In this document: positions 36,621-50,415 of the stretch, piece after piece
Position numbering within the stretch: position 1 is the first letter of the stretch
Layout of the letters: each line of letters opens with the position of its first letter
Source of the DNA: Pyrocephalus nanus
Taxonomy: Eukaryota > Chordata > Aves > Passeriformes > Tyrannidae
Direction of reading: 5' to 3'
DNA length: 64,000 nucleotides
Assembly: GCA_038380795.1 (NCBI GenBank)
Contig: CM076261.1
Span: 13,336,556-13,400,555 of the forward strand
Made by a program: the position numbers and the translations under genes
The notes under the pieces: generated by a model
Told to the model about the DNA's origin: nothing
Seen by the model: only the letters and a program-made list of their open reading frames with translations
The model's database searches: none

Positions 36621-39600
36621 AAAAATGAGAAAGCAGGGGTACAGTTTGATGCAAGCAGAGATTTTTTTTGTTTGTTTGTTTCCGTCCCTTACCAGTTGTA
36701 TTACCACCAGGACAGGAAGAACGACAGTGCACCATCACCTTCTGGCAATCCCTGGATGGGTTGCAGTCCCAGTGAGAACTCTCTCAGTTTCTTCAACATT
36801 GTGGAAGCTGATATAGCAACACATATGGAGTCAATAAGCACTAACAATTCATATGCAATGGGGAAAGAGGATAGTTATTTTCCTTTGCTATGTTTAGTTG
36901 ATATAAAATGAAACTGAATCCCTCAGTGAAGAAATGAAACATTTAACACTCACAAATATCACAGGTTTGGAAGTTTCATCAGATTAGACTAATAGGATAC
37001 GTTAATGTTCTCTGAGAAGTGGGATGCTGTGAACTGTCTTCAAATGAAAAGGCAGAGTGAAAGAGTTTCTTGTAAAAACATAGATGTATTAATTCCTATA
37101 TCTAGAAAAAGGGCAAAGTTAATTAGAGATAGAACCCTCTGCTTGATAAATGAAAAAGTGATTAGTTGATATCCAGTTAATATTATTTAGGAAATCCCAA
37201 CTGGAGCCACCATGAGAGCTTGATTATGTATTCTGGGGGGGTTTATTTTCATAAATATTTTAACAAACCATTTTTCCTCCAGTAGCATGTATATGAAGAT
37301 CTCTTAATCAAGTGTGTAGTTATAATCTCAGAATATTAAACAAAACTAAATCTATGCATTTTTGATTTCAGCAAAGACAAGATCTCTGCTTTCTAACCAG
37401 TGTTAGTTTCAAACTGTGTATTCAAGATTTATATCAGTGCATCAGCTAGTATTGCACACCACTTGACGTACAATGGTGTTCAATAAGAGAGGCTGCTGCT
37501 CCACTTTTCCTGTACTGTGAAATAATGCCCTTTTTTTCATGTAATTATAGAATGGCAGCAGAAGTAGAATCTCTGAGCCAGAGAACTGTGTTAATGTTGA
37601 AAAAAATTTATGAGATTCCTTTTAAAAAATAATTTATTTTCCTTGTCTTTACAGTAATTTTGGTGCTTTCTAATGTGAATAAACACTCTATTAAGGTCTT
37701 TATATAAGTCAGTGATGCAGACTAGTTTAGAATCCTTCTTGCAATATGGGTTAATTTGCTTTGAGGAGGGAATGGAAAAATTAGACGAGTTTAGGGACAG
37801 GTAATAAGTAAGTCAATGAGCATAAAAAAATCAAAGCTTTTTATAGTAAGAGAGTTATTAAAATTGTTTGGATTATTTAATTTAAAAAGGTCAAAGGCAT
37901 GAAGATGACAAGCACAGTTCTAACATAAAGATAAGGATAGAGTGTTATAACTGTAAAAAATGACAAGGATAAATCCAAACTCAACATTAGAAATTATCCA
38001 ATAAAATGAAAAATTAAGGAATTGAACACTAAATACTTCTTCACAGAATACACAGAATTGGATCAATTAGATATAAAATTTAGTAAAGATGAGCACTAAA
38101 TGTTTTCAGAGGAATGCTGCTGTACTATATGGATCTATGGTGTGATTTTTCTATACCAATGCTTGGTCCACATACTGAAATAAAGCGAGCAAATGGCAGT
38201 AGACTACAATTTCACAATACTTAAAAATAGACATCTGTCCAACTTGTATAAAATCATCTCCAGTTTGCTGAAGATGTATTTTTGCTTGAGCAGAACATTA
38301 AATGTTTATATTTACTGTGCTTAATCTCAGTGAAGTTACTTCAGCTGTTTTTAACAATATTGGAATAAAAATATATATGATTTTTATCCAACAAAGGATT
38401 TTTTCCCTAATAATAAAATATATTAAAAAATATGAAAATTTAATTTTGCATCAACCAAAAAGCAAAGAATATCCAGAATTCATTTTTATTTAACATTTTG
38501 GCACATTTCCATTTCTTTTCTGCATTGCACGGCTAATTAAATTTTGCTGGATTCTTACAGATCTCCACAGCCTTTAACCTCAGCTAGAGATCTGCTATCA
38601 ACATACTAAAAGGCCAAGTTTACTGATGCTTTTGAGGCAGAGATGGTGGTGTAGAACTTATTGTGACCTATAAGATCATCAGCACAAGTAAAAAGTCAGA
38701 CAGTGCTGGTTTCTCTCTGACATCTCACTTTTCCCCCATCCACCTACTTCATCTCCTGTAGCAGGAACAACTCAATCCCACTCTCCCTTCCTGTGGCAGC
38801 AACATTTCATTTTGAGTACACTATAGGGAACGTTGGAGATAGAAGAGTAATACTGAGCATGTTAGAGACAGTTGTAGTTTGTTGCAAATGACAACCAGTG
38901 CCTTTTCTGGATAATAAAGTGTCTATTGGGGTGCAATAACCAGTAAAAGAGAACTCAGATTTTGTTGATGGGCACAATATTTATGTGAAGCATTAGGATA
39001 TAAGACAGTTTCCAGTTTGGTACTATTTTGCAATTTCACCATTCACTGAGGCTGAACTAGGATCAATTTGATTCTTCTAATAGGCTGAAGGAAATTATAT
39101 TTTTAAAAATATTTTTCCTCTTTATTATTCTTAAATTTAAAATTGAGTTTCTAGATTAAGAAATATATTGAGATATCTTAATAGAAATTACTTTTTTTTT
39201 GTCACAGTGACAGAATTGTTTATTCATGGGAATAAAAACTGCCACGGAAACTTCTTAATCATATAAAGACATGATTTTCAACACTGAATCTCTCTGCTTG
39301 AAAAGCTGTTGAATTGTTTTAATATTCTGAAGTGCTGTAAAGGGGAAAATTGAGTTTTGTCTTACATTAAGTTTTTTATGTTTCTTTTTTTGTCATTTAA
39401 GATTTAAGCAACCTCCAAAACTAAAGAAAACTTTGAATTGATATTTGGTGGCTAGTCTTTTGAAATAAGATATTAAGACTTGTCACATAATTAATGTATT
39501 CATTCTGCTTTGTGAGCAGTCCTCACAGTTTACTCTCTGTAATGAGCTGAAGGTATGCCCATGAGAAAACTGTTTTCTTAAGTGTTTTTTTAAGTGTTTG

Positions 39601-39650
39601 TGAAACGTGAGCAGTACCATGCTGAGGCCAATTTCTTGTTTCTTTTGCAG
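36621..39650. other. non-coding DNA
   Basis: No recognised gene or repeat. Confidence 0.55.
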
Positions 39651-39836
39651 CTCTCTGGCAGAATTCTGCAAGGAATTTCAGAGGTCAGAGTTTGATGCTG
39701 CTGCATGTGAAAGGAACAATATTTTTTTTCCCTTGCCAGGTGAAACTGAATTAATATGCTTGGAGCTTCTGTTAGAAATAAAGAGTTTGGGAAAGAGTCC
39801 TGCTGACATGCGAATTAATTCTTTTCATTTGAAAAG
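39651..39836 (+). other. splice-flanked open stretch, unidentified
   Basis: A pyrimidine tract ending TCTTTTGCAG lies just before 39651. The downstream site TTTTTTTTCCCTTGCCAG|GTGAAA near 39739 can be read either as a donor (exon 39651-39739) or as a second acceptor, and GAAAAG|GTACTG near 39836 is a further donor match. One frame stays open across all of it (39607-39858, 83 codons). I recognise no domain. This could be one or two exons of an unannotated transcript, or coincidence. Confidence 0.2.
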
Positions 39837-42809
39837 GTACTGGGAACTCACAAACTAAAATTTTTCAGATTTAGTAAGGTCAAAAGCACGGAACTCGTCT
39901 GTACTTTGTATCTATTTATTTTTATATTCTTTAAACTGTATAAAGACTTCATTATTTTGAAATTAGGAGGAAAATACATTTCTCATGTTTTATAGATGGA
40001 TTCTTAACAGTAGCAGAGAAAATTATGATACCAGTTTGTCTCTTATCAGTGAATAACTATTTAGAGGAGTCAGTACCATATGTAAATAGAATCCCAATCC
40101 TTTTTAAATTTCATCATTACCAGTTACAATGATGATGTATTTTTATCCCAGACAATCACCTTACTTGACTTGCTGCACATACACACACACACACGTGTAA
40201 GTGCGATATGTGTTGCTCAAGTATTTATCAAAACCTCTGCCAAGAACTTGCAGAACACTTGTACCCCCTTGGCTTGATTTAGTTTTATGGTAAAAGAGCT
40301 TATGCTTCTATAAGCCCTTTCAATATTTTCAATATGGTGAAAAACCTACAAGAACTAACAGAGGCATTTAGATATTTACAAGAAGACCATCTATAACATG
40401 GCAGAAGTCCAATCCTATCTTGCAATGAAAGGTCAAGTGGAGTCATCATGAATCAGTTGCATAACAACTCTTACCTTCTTCAGGGAAGCACTCTTAATAC
40501 TTCCAGGAGCTGTAATTTTACGAAATTTTTGTTGAAATTTATTTTCTGCATAAGTGGAAATCCATTTGTTCAGAAAACAAGAATAAACTAACTACATCAA
40601 ATAGACTCTACTGCTGTTAGAATTTGTGCACTTTTATTCTGACTTTTATTATGAATAGATACAAAAAGCCCAATTTCAAAGTGATTCCAACATGAATATA
40701 AAATATCATCACTAGATGATGGGAAAAAATATTATTTAGTTGTCTTTTATTCCAAGTCTGTGTTTTGTTTGCAAGGATCAAAGAGATTATGCATGAGGGA
40801 TTTTTTTTCTCAACTAAATCAGACTGCAAGTGATATAAAACTTAAGAGTTTTATTTGATTCTTCATTCAATATACACGATTTCTAACATAACCCTCGCTC
40901 TTACCCAGGCATCAAACAGCTACTGAAGAAACTTAAGATGAGTTTTAATATGAGATTCAGAGTATGTGGAAAAGCAACCTGTAGTTGTTTGCCTAGCTTA
41001 TTTCTGTTGTGGTTTGTTCAATATCAGCACCATAAACATTGAATTTACTTCCTGTAACCAGATAATGGCAAGTGACCCTTGCAGCCTCCATCTTTCCCTC
41101 TTTGCAGCTTTTGTCTCCTGCATCCTTGCTCAGAGTTTGGCACAGCACGTATGAAGAGAATTGATTATGGGCTTTTATAGTCCTGAGCAGCCATGTAAAG
41201 TAACTATTTACTGTGCAGAGTATGAAGAAATTCACTCTGAACATATAAACTCAGACAGCCAGAAAGGTAAATAGGCTTTCTGAGGAAATATGTCTAAAGG
41301 TTTTAGCCATTCTGGTTCTTTCCATCCTGCACAAATGTGACTAATGCTGCTTATGCAGCCAGGAGGTAAACAGTATCAGGGAACTGATCCAGCTAAAAGT
41401 ACTTTTCTGGGTAAGTTTTTGTCTGGATTGATTTCTCTTGTCTGCTAATTTGTTTGCACTGCTAGATGATGCTTGGGCCAATTGGCAATGTGAGGGCAGA
41501 AGCAAGTGGTCAGGGTATTTTGGGAGCAGGTGGCGACTAAAGGAACTAGATTAAAACCTGCTGATACTTACTGACTGAATCACTATGATCTTGGCTGTCA
41601 GCAAAGTCTTAACATTCATTATCTTCTGTTTATGCAGGGTAGTTACCCTACGGCTTATTTTTATATACTTGCTAAACTGTAATTTAAAAGATGTTTTAAA
41701 AATTTATTTAGCTTGACTTTTGATTTTCCCTGAAATAGCAGGGCATTAGAAAAAGGTAAGTTTTACTAGACTGAGATGCAGGGAGAGTCTGCATCAGAAT
41801 AAACCTTGAATAATCAAAGGATGCTCCCGCTTGTCATAAACTAGTCTTAAAGCTGTCTGTGCAATGCACAGTCAATGAGATTTACCAGCTCCCTGCCTGT
41901 TCCCCTGAGCTTATCCATGCCTCTTTTTCCTCACTTTTCTCCTACTTCTGAGTTGGTGGGTTTGTAACATTTCTTGTGGTACTTGTTAGGCCTTTAAAGT
42001 CATGAGGCAAGAAGTCCATCATTTACTCTTTGCCTTCGAGCTTGTTTCTGTAAAATTCATATTTGTTACCATTGGTGGCCAGATGTCCTGCAGCTAAGTT
42101 AGTTAGAGAAGAGAACATTTATCTAGGACTAAAAATAATGGGAAAAGATTCCCTCTTTCAGGGACAAGTGAACAGTTAGCTCAGTCCTATTACCTAGGAA
42201 GATATTAATTTTGGTGGAATTTTCTACTGAATGAATAAGACTAAAATGCTTCATTTTTTGCTGATATTATTATTCTCAAAATTTTCTCAAATTTGAGAAT
42301 GTTTGCTTCACCTTCTATATCATCATCACAAGTGTATTTTCTGAATGCATTGTTGTGCTTGAAGCAGATACATGATTTTGCTGATCTCAATATATTGGGC
42401 AAATGTAGAAAGTGTTATGTGTCCAAGAAAATCAACTCTCCTTGTCAACTCTCCAGGTCCTACTACGTTATTCTTTTTTTTTTGAAACATTAATGTATTT
42501 TTCGTTTTCTACCTGTAAAAAATTCCAACTTGAGATTTTTTTTTATATGTTAAGTATTTTCTTTGCTTAATTAATTATCAACTGTTTGTGATGAATATTT
42601 TTTTTATTCTCTCTCTCTCATGTGGAACAGAAAGTGAAGGGACTTAATGCCTTTGGATGTCTAGATTCTCTAATGCGTCCAAGTGCTATTTATCAGAGAC
42701 GAACAGGAGTATTAATTTTTGGCTGATTCATATGAACTGTTTAAATACCTATCTTCTGAGGAAGTGAAGTGGTTCATGGTGTCTCTGAAGTGCAATGTTT
42801 CTGAGAGCT
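39837..42809. other. non-coding DNA
   Basis: No recognised gene. A short AC microsatellite sits at 40181-40194 and ends in the palindrome ACACGTGT. Confidence 0.55.
40181..40194. repeat. (AC)7 microsatellite
   Basis: Seven AC units followed by GTGT. Confidence 0.9.
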
Positions 42810-43357
42810 TGTTGTAGTTTAGCCGCAGCTGGCAGCTCAGCCCCACAGCCAGTCACTCAGTCCCTGGTGGTAAGAGTGAGACGACCTCTGGGTTGACATA
42901 AAGACAGTTTAATAGGTAAAGCAAAATCTGTTTTGCACAAGCAGAGAAACAAAAAGAATTCATTCACCTCTTCTTATTGGTAGAGAGGTGTTCAGCCTTC
43001 TTCAGGGGAGAAGGACTCCATCACACATAATGGTGTCTTAGGAAGGCAAAGCCATCGCTCTGAACGATCCCCCTTCCTTCCTCTTCCCTGGAAGCTTCCC
43101 CATGACGTCATATGGTATGGAACATTGCTTTGGTCAACGGGGAACAGTTGCCCCCTCCCAGCTACTTGTGCACACCCAGCCTCCTTGCTGGTGGGAGGGT
43201 AGGAGAAGCAGAAAAGGTGTTGGCTATGTGTAAGCACTGCTCAGCAATAAAAAACCACCACTGTGCTACCAGAATTTTTCCATCAAAAATCCAAACCACA
43301 GACTCATACTAGACACTGTGAAGAAAATTAACTCTACCCAAGATGCAATCCAGAAAT
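42810..43357 (-). mobile_element. solo ERV LTR, near full length, minus orientation
   Basis: On plus it runs from TGTTGTAGTTTAGCC (the LTR 3' end, reversed) to GAAAATTAACTCTACCC (near the LTR 5' start). It is colinear with the copy at 60.8 kb: TTTAATAGGTAAAG (42908), GAATTCATTCACC (42956), AGGTGTTCAGCC (42986), AGCAGAAAAGGT (43207) and the AATTAACTC block (43321) recur there at near-identical spacing. The order of the TATGGAA and TATA-side blocks indicates transcription on minus. A perfect palindromic CRE, TGACGTCA, is at 43103-43110, but the TATA position beside it has decayed. I see no internal viral genes or clear target duplication. The family resembles LTRs common in bird genomes. Confidence 0.85.
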
Positions 43358-45669
43358 GGATTCTTGTGTCACCAGGTAGAACAGAAGGGAAATAAAGCAA
43401 TTTTTCTTGAAAGTTACATTTTAATTAATGGCTACAAGTAGTCAGGGTGGGAGTCATATGAAAGCTTTTATAGAAAAAGAAAAAAGAGCAGCAATCATTT
43501 TTAGACAAGCCAAATCAATTTTATCTTGTGACAGCCTCCAATAAATTTTTTTGATTGATGGTGATGTTAATGGACACCAAGTTAATTTTTTTCCCCTTTT
43601 CAAAATACCTCTGCTCAGACTTTTTATATCACTTGGAATAATAGATTTTTCTTCTAGTCAATGTGTTAGAAAGTTAGTCGCTTAAAGAGGGTTTACAGTG
43701 TGTTCCTCTCAGCTTAAATATTTTCTGGACACCTAATCTATTTTGGATTTAGGACTTGCTGTCCTTATGTTTCACACTGCAAAATCCATAATTTTGTTTT
43801 TGATGTTTGATCCATGTCTGCAAAGAGACCCTTCTCGTTCCAAGATAAACAGAAGATAGCTGTATCAGAGAAACTTGACTGCATTTGTACAAAACATTCG
43901 ATCGTGGGAAATACACCCATAAACAATCTTATGAAAAATTTCTTTTCCAATACCAGCTGTGAGAACTGTGTTCTCTTTCATCACTAAGCAGAGAATCTGA
44001 TGAGCAGTTTATCTTTATAACTTATACAAATAAATTATTTAATGTATGACGTCTTCCAATGAGCATGTGAAAAAGTGGGAAAGAATGCTAAGCACAACAA
44101 AAAAATTCCTCATGGACTAAAATAGATTGTGTTAAAACATGTCATTTTAATTGACACTATTCAAAATCTCTTAGCTTTCTATAGGAGCATGATTTCCCTC
44201 GTGCAGAGGTATTGTATTTACTGTGGTTCTGACATTGCAAATTTTCAGTGGAAAAAAATAAAAATAGAATCAGCTAACTAAAAAGTCCTCTCTAATTACA
44301 ATATTGAGTATTCTATAAAATATTGTTTATCTCATGAATACTTAGCACCCTCATTGCTAAAAAATACATCAAGACTTATATTTACTGTCTAGTTAGCTAA
44401 TTAAGAGTTTTCCAGGACAGAAACTTACAGAAATTTATCCAGGGTCCATTTACACTGATTGTCTTGGTCTTTGGATGCAGACCTAAATTAAATATAAATA
44501 AGCAAATAAGTCAGAATTTCTTAATGTTCTCTATTTGTGAGCTTTGATTTAATGTTCAATTGATTTAAAAAATCTGATTTCCAATACAGCAGTGTTTATT
44601 GTGTTATATGAGTGAATAGACACAAGTATTTGAACTAAGTCAGAAATCCAGAGCTTTATGGGGAATAGAAAACAGTAGCTAGTGCAGTGCTTGTGCAACA
44701 TCACTCTGTTAGTTTAATTGTATCTAAGAGAATTAGTATTTTCTGCAGGTCTAAGTTGGAAAAAGGAGTCCTAAATGGGCAACCACAAAACCGATACTTT
44801 ATCTAAAGCCAAGAATGGAAATATTTTCATAACTTAAAATATCTAAAAATTGTCAAATTTGTCGTGCCTTTGGGATCTTGATAGCTTGTTCAGTGAGACT
44901 TTTTTGAGAGAATTGTATGGTTGGGGATTGGTGTTAAGACACAAAGTAAGAAGTTATTTTATTAAAGTTATTGAAACTATGGACTTAATCCTTGATGAAT
45001 CATCTAAAGAGAAATATTCTTTTAAATAACAATCACGTGGTTTTGTTTATTTTCTGTTGGTGATAGTTCTGAACTGATAACGAAAAACCCTAACAACTAC
45101 TTTTCAGTAACTAATATTTATTTTTTAACTAGGAAAAATAAAAAGATACACAAATAAGCACTGGCTTTGCATTTGAGAATTCAATGTGCTTGCAATCTAT
45201 GGCTAAGATTCAGCCTAGGATGAAATTCTTCTGTTCTTAGAGAAAAAAAAAGGTCCGTAATTAGCTGACTCATATTATTCTCAAGAAAAGAAAACAAAAT
45301 TTGACCAGATCTTTTTATGTTTGTAAACTGAGAGTTGATTTTTCCTATTGCTGGTAAAGCCAATTTGCAATTAGAAAAATTTTTCTGTGGCAGCCTTAGA
45401 AAAACATCAAAGCAAGGAAAAATGACACTCTTTGACACATTACTATTTCTGAGCAGGGATGGACAAATGTATTCAAGGGGAGAAGTGAATACAGAGATGC
45501 TTCAGTATTCAGCAGACTTTCTCATTTCTGCATTTTATGTTGTTCATCACTGACCACCTCATTTCTGCTTTGTTTGTCATTTTTTAAAGCAAGCAAACAG
45601 ACTAACATTGAGCAATTTCTGAAAGACTAACTTCGCCCACTCTTTGATGGAAATCATAAAGAAACGCAA
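43358..45669. other. non-coding DNA
   Basis: No recognised gene or element. Confidence 0.55.
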
Positions 45670-45720
45670 AGCAGATATAGGCCTGTTAGGAAATGGAGAG
45701 CAGTTATAGCCTTGTTAGGA
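45670..45720. repeat. degenerate 29-bp tandem duplication
   Basis: AGCAGATATAGGCCTGTTAGGA at 45670 and AGCAGTTATAGCCTTGTTAGGA at 45699 are two copies with a 29-base period and a few differences. Confidence 0.85.
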
Positions 45721-48700
45721 CATTCAGTACCAAAAGTCAAACCATTTTTCCTGCATATGGGTAGTTAAGTCGAAATTACAGATTATTTTGTATATTTATA
45801 TATAAATATAATATATATTTTAAAATTATAACAAATTATAGGTGATAATGTGAAGAGAATCTACATTCAATTTACTTCTCCATTCCATGTCATGGGAAAC
45901 TCTTTTTCCCCTAGAGTGTAACTTCAGATGTATTTCCCACTCTTTGTCTATGAACAGACTGATTCATTTAAACTTCTACAATTTTTATATCTTTTAGACT
46001 AATATTTAATACTACAAACAGCTTTCTTCAGCAGAGTAATTTAAATCCTTTTCATTACCTAATTTCTTTTCATTATCCTCATTTTATTATAATTTACTTA
46101 AATTTAAAAAAGTTTTTATACAGGCTAAATACATTTTCTTTAATGTAGTATTCTTAATATTTCTTATAATCTTATGAGCACTTATGTTTCTATTATAGGA
46201 AGAAGACATAGTAATGTAGTAAAAGTAAACACATTGTGATGTGAGGAATGGGGAGTCACTATCACAGGAAGCAATAGTTTGCCACAAATAATTTATTCAG
46301 TGATTTTTTCCACTTTTTGAGATATTTTTGAAAATAGAGACATCACAGTTTCTCAAATTAATTGAGTATTTGAGACTGTTTTTTGAAAAATTCCTGTGAG
46401 GCAATGTAACTTATTCATAAGCCTCTTGCTGCAAATTTTTAGTAGCCAAAATTTGAATTTCCATCTTTTTTTTGATATCCTATTACACCTGGTCCACTGC
46501 CTGCTGAAATCAAGAGGAACCATTTCACTGGCATTTTTGGGCTTTGGAGTGTGGGGAGGCTGTGTGTTCTTTTAGATAAAGTGAGATTTCAAGGTTGAGT
46601 TTCTGCTACATGTGCCTAATTTGTCAGCCTGTACATACATTTACAAGAAATTCTGATATGTTTGCTTTACTGGAGGAAATATTGCTGTCAACACTGTTGA
46701 TTCTCCTTAATTCCATGTTCTAGACCGCTAGTGAAGTTTGAGAACATAATGTGGTATGTTTACTCTAATATTCATAAATATATATTTTGTGTTTTACCTA
46801 CATGAGGTTTTTTACTTACTCAGCCATACTTGCAATGACCAGCATTTCACTTGTGCTATGAAGACACAACTGAGAAAATTACTGGAATCAGTTTGCCATC
46901 ATTGTATGAAGCCTGTGCTGCTACTGCACTTCATCACCACCAAGGGATGCTGCTGTATTTAATGGGATAAATTGACAAAAATGTTAATAAACCTCTGCAG
47001 AGAAATTCATCCATCAGCTGAATTTGCCTTTCTTAAAAAATGCCCGTTGTGAAAATACCAGGGAACATACAACACAATTAATATAAAACATAAACATTAA
47101 CAAAACCATAAAAGGCTTAATTTTACAGAACTTTCTTAAAAATGAAGTCTTAAATGTAGACTCTCCTCCATTATAAAGTACATCAATAAATTAGTCCTCT
47201 GTGTTAAAGTCTGAAGAGGCACAGCCTTTTGCACATGTTTATAACCATATTTGTAATCCATATTTTCATGAATAAATGGAATATGGAAAATCAAAATCCT
47301 GGACAACCTTTTAAGTAGTCAAAAGCTTTAATTAGGAGAAGCATGTCCTAACTGCAATTTAAACAGAGTTGCAGAACTGTTTGAGGCACAATGTGTGTAT
47401 TTGCAGTTGAATTGCATACCAACAAGAATAAGTTTGAGAAACCAAGAACAAAAAATTGCAGTGTACAACTTAAAGCAGGGAAAAATAGACCCCCCTTGAG
47501 CAGTAAGAGCTAATACCTCTACAGCTGCCCTCAGGAGCCCAAATCTCAAGTGCTCCATTTCAGAGTTGGAAACAAGGCACCTCGATTACACAACTGCTCT
47601 GAACTTCTAAATAAATCTCAGAACTGTTCCAACTTCAAGGTTAGACAGTTACCTTAAGGACAAAGAAAAACTGATATAAGAGGTGAAAATATCTGACGTT
47701 GTTTGCTGTGCCTTTGGCGAGCTTTTAAGGTGGAAGCCAGTCACTCAGCTGCAACAGCTAGGAAAAGGGCAGTTTATTACCTAGCATCTTTTAGAAAAGG
47801 ATTGTAAGCATGGTGTTATAAGTGAAGTTCAGTTTCATCACCTGTGCTGTGAATAACAGCATTTCCTTCTGAGGTCCTAGAGCAGTACTCAAAAAGAAGT
47901 GTTGAACCCAGCTCTTAATGTAGATAGACAGAGATTGCTTTTCCCTGAACTGATGCAACTTGGTTTTATCAAAAAATGCAATCTTACTATATTGGAAAAT
48001 TATTATGTCATTATGGCATTTGATTGTGCAAAATATCCCAAGGACTATTACAATGAATGAAGGACTTTTATAAAGGAAAAAAAAATCTGGCTATTCTAAA
48101 TGACAGTAAAAGCTGCAAGAAATAGAGTTTATTTTCACCAGAAAATTAAGATGTAAAACCACAGCACTATGTTAGATCTAAAACATGCATGCAGAATCAG
48201 ATCTAATAAGTGAAATAAATCCAAGAAATGGAATATTCACAGCCACTGAACTGTCAGGGACTGATGTGATCCACCTGCTCCCCATCAATGCCTGTGAACA
48301 CACCACAAACACAGAAGCACCTTAAATATGTTTAAATGAAACACGAAAATATTTGTAATTAGCCAATCATTATACCAAAGCCATTCAACAGATGTTACTA
48401 GTGGGGAGGAATGCTTTGATATTACCTGTGGAAGAGAGAGGAAGAAGCTCATGATGATTTTATTTTACTCTGTCTGTTTTCTTTCTAAGCAAATGGTAAG
48501 GTTTTGAGGAATTATTTCAGTAGATGGCTTTAAATGCAGAAGTTCAGCTTGCTAATTACAGTCCCAACAGCAGAAGCTCCCTCTTCTGGAAGGATTTCTG
48601 CCCTGGTTCTGTGACAGGGGAATGAAGGCCAGGAAGTGATCTAAGCTCTGCCAGGTGGTTAAAGGTATTGTCACCAAATGGAGAAAATTTTTGGGCAGGC

Positions 48701-50327
48701 AGATGTGGCACAGTCAAAGCCCATTATGATCCCCTCCTCATCTCCCAAATGTAGTGAACTGTTAGCAGCAGAAAATATAATTCAAGTCTTGTATTTTTTA
48801 AATGGATTTTTAAAAGTAATGTTAAAAACATTTATGAAAATTTTTGAACAGAAATAAAAACAGAGCACAACACATTTTTGAATTACTAATTTTCTCTCTT
48901 TGCTCTTAAATCTTACAGGAGTCAACTTTTAGACTGAAGTCTTATATAATTGTTCCTCAGGCTAAGACTGGTGAGTTACTTCTATTTCTAATCTTGCAGA
49001 ACAACAAATACCTCTGCAGCACTCTGTGATGCCCACGTGCCTTATGTAGCATCTCTGTGTCATTTTCAGTCTCAGTGAAGAACATAAGGTCCTTTTCTCT
49101 TTCTCTCCTTCTTTCATTCTTTCTCCTGTCCATTACATCTCCCATACTTAGCACATTTTTCCTTGCTAATTGTTTTTTTTTTGCCCCTCTTTTACAGGAA
49201 CAGCCTGAAAGTATTTTCTCTTTGCCTTCCTTTTGCACTAGATGGGAAAAAAATACAGTCTGATTGTCAAATTCAAGTTAGTGCAATTTCTACTTCTATC
49301 AGACATTTTTTGACAGTAAATTTCTTTCTGCTTATCTATACATATAAATAGTTAACATGATGCTTGAAGTAGGAAGCTGTATGTGTTCATAAGGCTGGGA
49401 CTTTCAAAGGCAGCCATTCAGTCCTTTTCAGTGGGCTGTGAAGTCTCTGCAGCAGTACCAGCATACTGAACCAATCTGGAGGGAAAAACCTGCCTCTGTG
49501 CTCTCTTTCTTGGACAACCCCTGTACAGTATATTCCCTTCAGCGTTTGGATCTCTGAGTACCTTCTTATTTAAAGTCATCCTGTCTTCCTCAGAAACACT
49601 AAATACATGAAGTTTATAATATATCACTCTGTGGGTGGAAGTTTGTTCTTCTCAACACTGTTTCAAAGGAAATGCTTCAGCATATGCTGTAAAATTACCA
49701 CATTATGTTAATCTGGAACAAATCTAGAACAGGATGGTATAAAATGTCAGCTACTTTCAGTGGATTTTATTTTGGACTAAATATGTAACATAACACAAGA
49801 TCTTCAGGGAGCTGTGGAATCCAGATTGCATTTGATGATCATTTGACAAAATAAATATTAAATGTTGGTATTTATTTCCAATTTTACAAGAAAAAAGACA
49901 ACATAAGTAAAAACTCAGAAGAGTAAATGCTCAAACAGTGTTAGAAAAAGTATGAAGGAAAGTACTGGGTCTTTTTTTTTCTTTTTTTCCATATTCTTCT
50001 CTCTTTCTCACATAAACTGTGGATTTGTTTTTTTTTTTTTTTCAGAGAATGTATTTTTTTCTCACTGTAGGTATTTACTTATTTCAGTGTATTTTTTAAA
50101 TTTCTGGAAAGCTGAATTCCTAAATATTTGGACAAGGTAATAGTTTTTCTAGTATGAGGAGTTTCACTGAAATTCACATCTACTATTTTCACTCAACAAT
50201 GTTATTCATGCACATAAAATTACTCTAACGCATAAATATTTACAGATTTGAACACTGCATTTTACATTTGACAAATAGCAAAAAGTATAAATTAAAAACA
50301 TCTTTATAAACTAATATCTTCTGGAAG

Positions 50328-50330
<3 letters not shown>
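45721..50330. other. non-coding DNA
   Basis: No recognised gene. The AT-rich block at about 45780-45830 and pyrimidine-rich stretches at 49080-49200 and 49971-50042 are low-complexity sequence. A 15-base poly-T lies at 50028-50042. Confidence 0.55.
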
Positions 50331-50381
<51 letters not shown>

Positions 50382-50415
50382 TATCTTCTTGTCTTTTTTT
50401 TTTTTTTTTTTTTTT
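50331..50415. repeat. (TA)24 microsatellite followed by poly-T(22)
   Basis: An uninterrupted alternating TA tract of 49 bases (50331-50379), 14 bases of unique sequence, then 22 T (50394-50415). This is the longest dinucleotide repeat in the window and probably hypervariable and prone to sequencing error. Confidence 0.97.

Noticed and set aside
36475..36911. Two overlapping open frames of 113 and 132 codons on plus
   Set aside because: Both run through the TG/TA/CA simple repeat, which lacks stops in those frames. The encoded Tyr/Ile/His/Cys runs are repeat translation.
47735..47780. AGCCAGTCACTCAG followed by GCAGTTTATTA, also seen in the LTR at 42.8 kb
   Set aside because: The 14-base match is suggestive, but the spacing differs (34 versus 57 bases) and no further LTR block follows. 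Too little to call.
48957..49263. Opposed open frames of 93 and 68 codons
   Set aside because: They overlap on opposite strands of a pyrimidine-rich stretch. Lys/Arg/Glu on one strand and Phe/Ser/Leu on the other reflect composition only.
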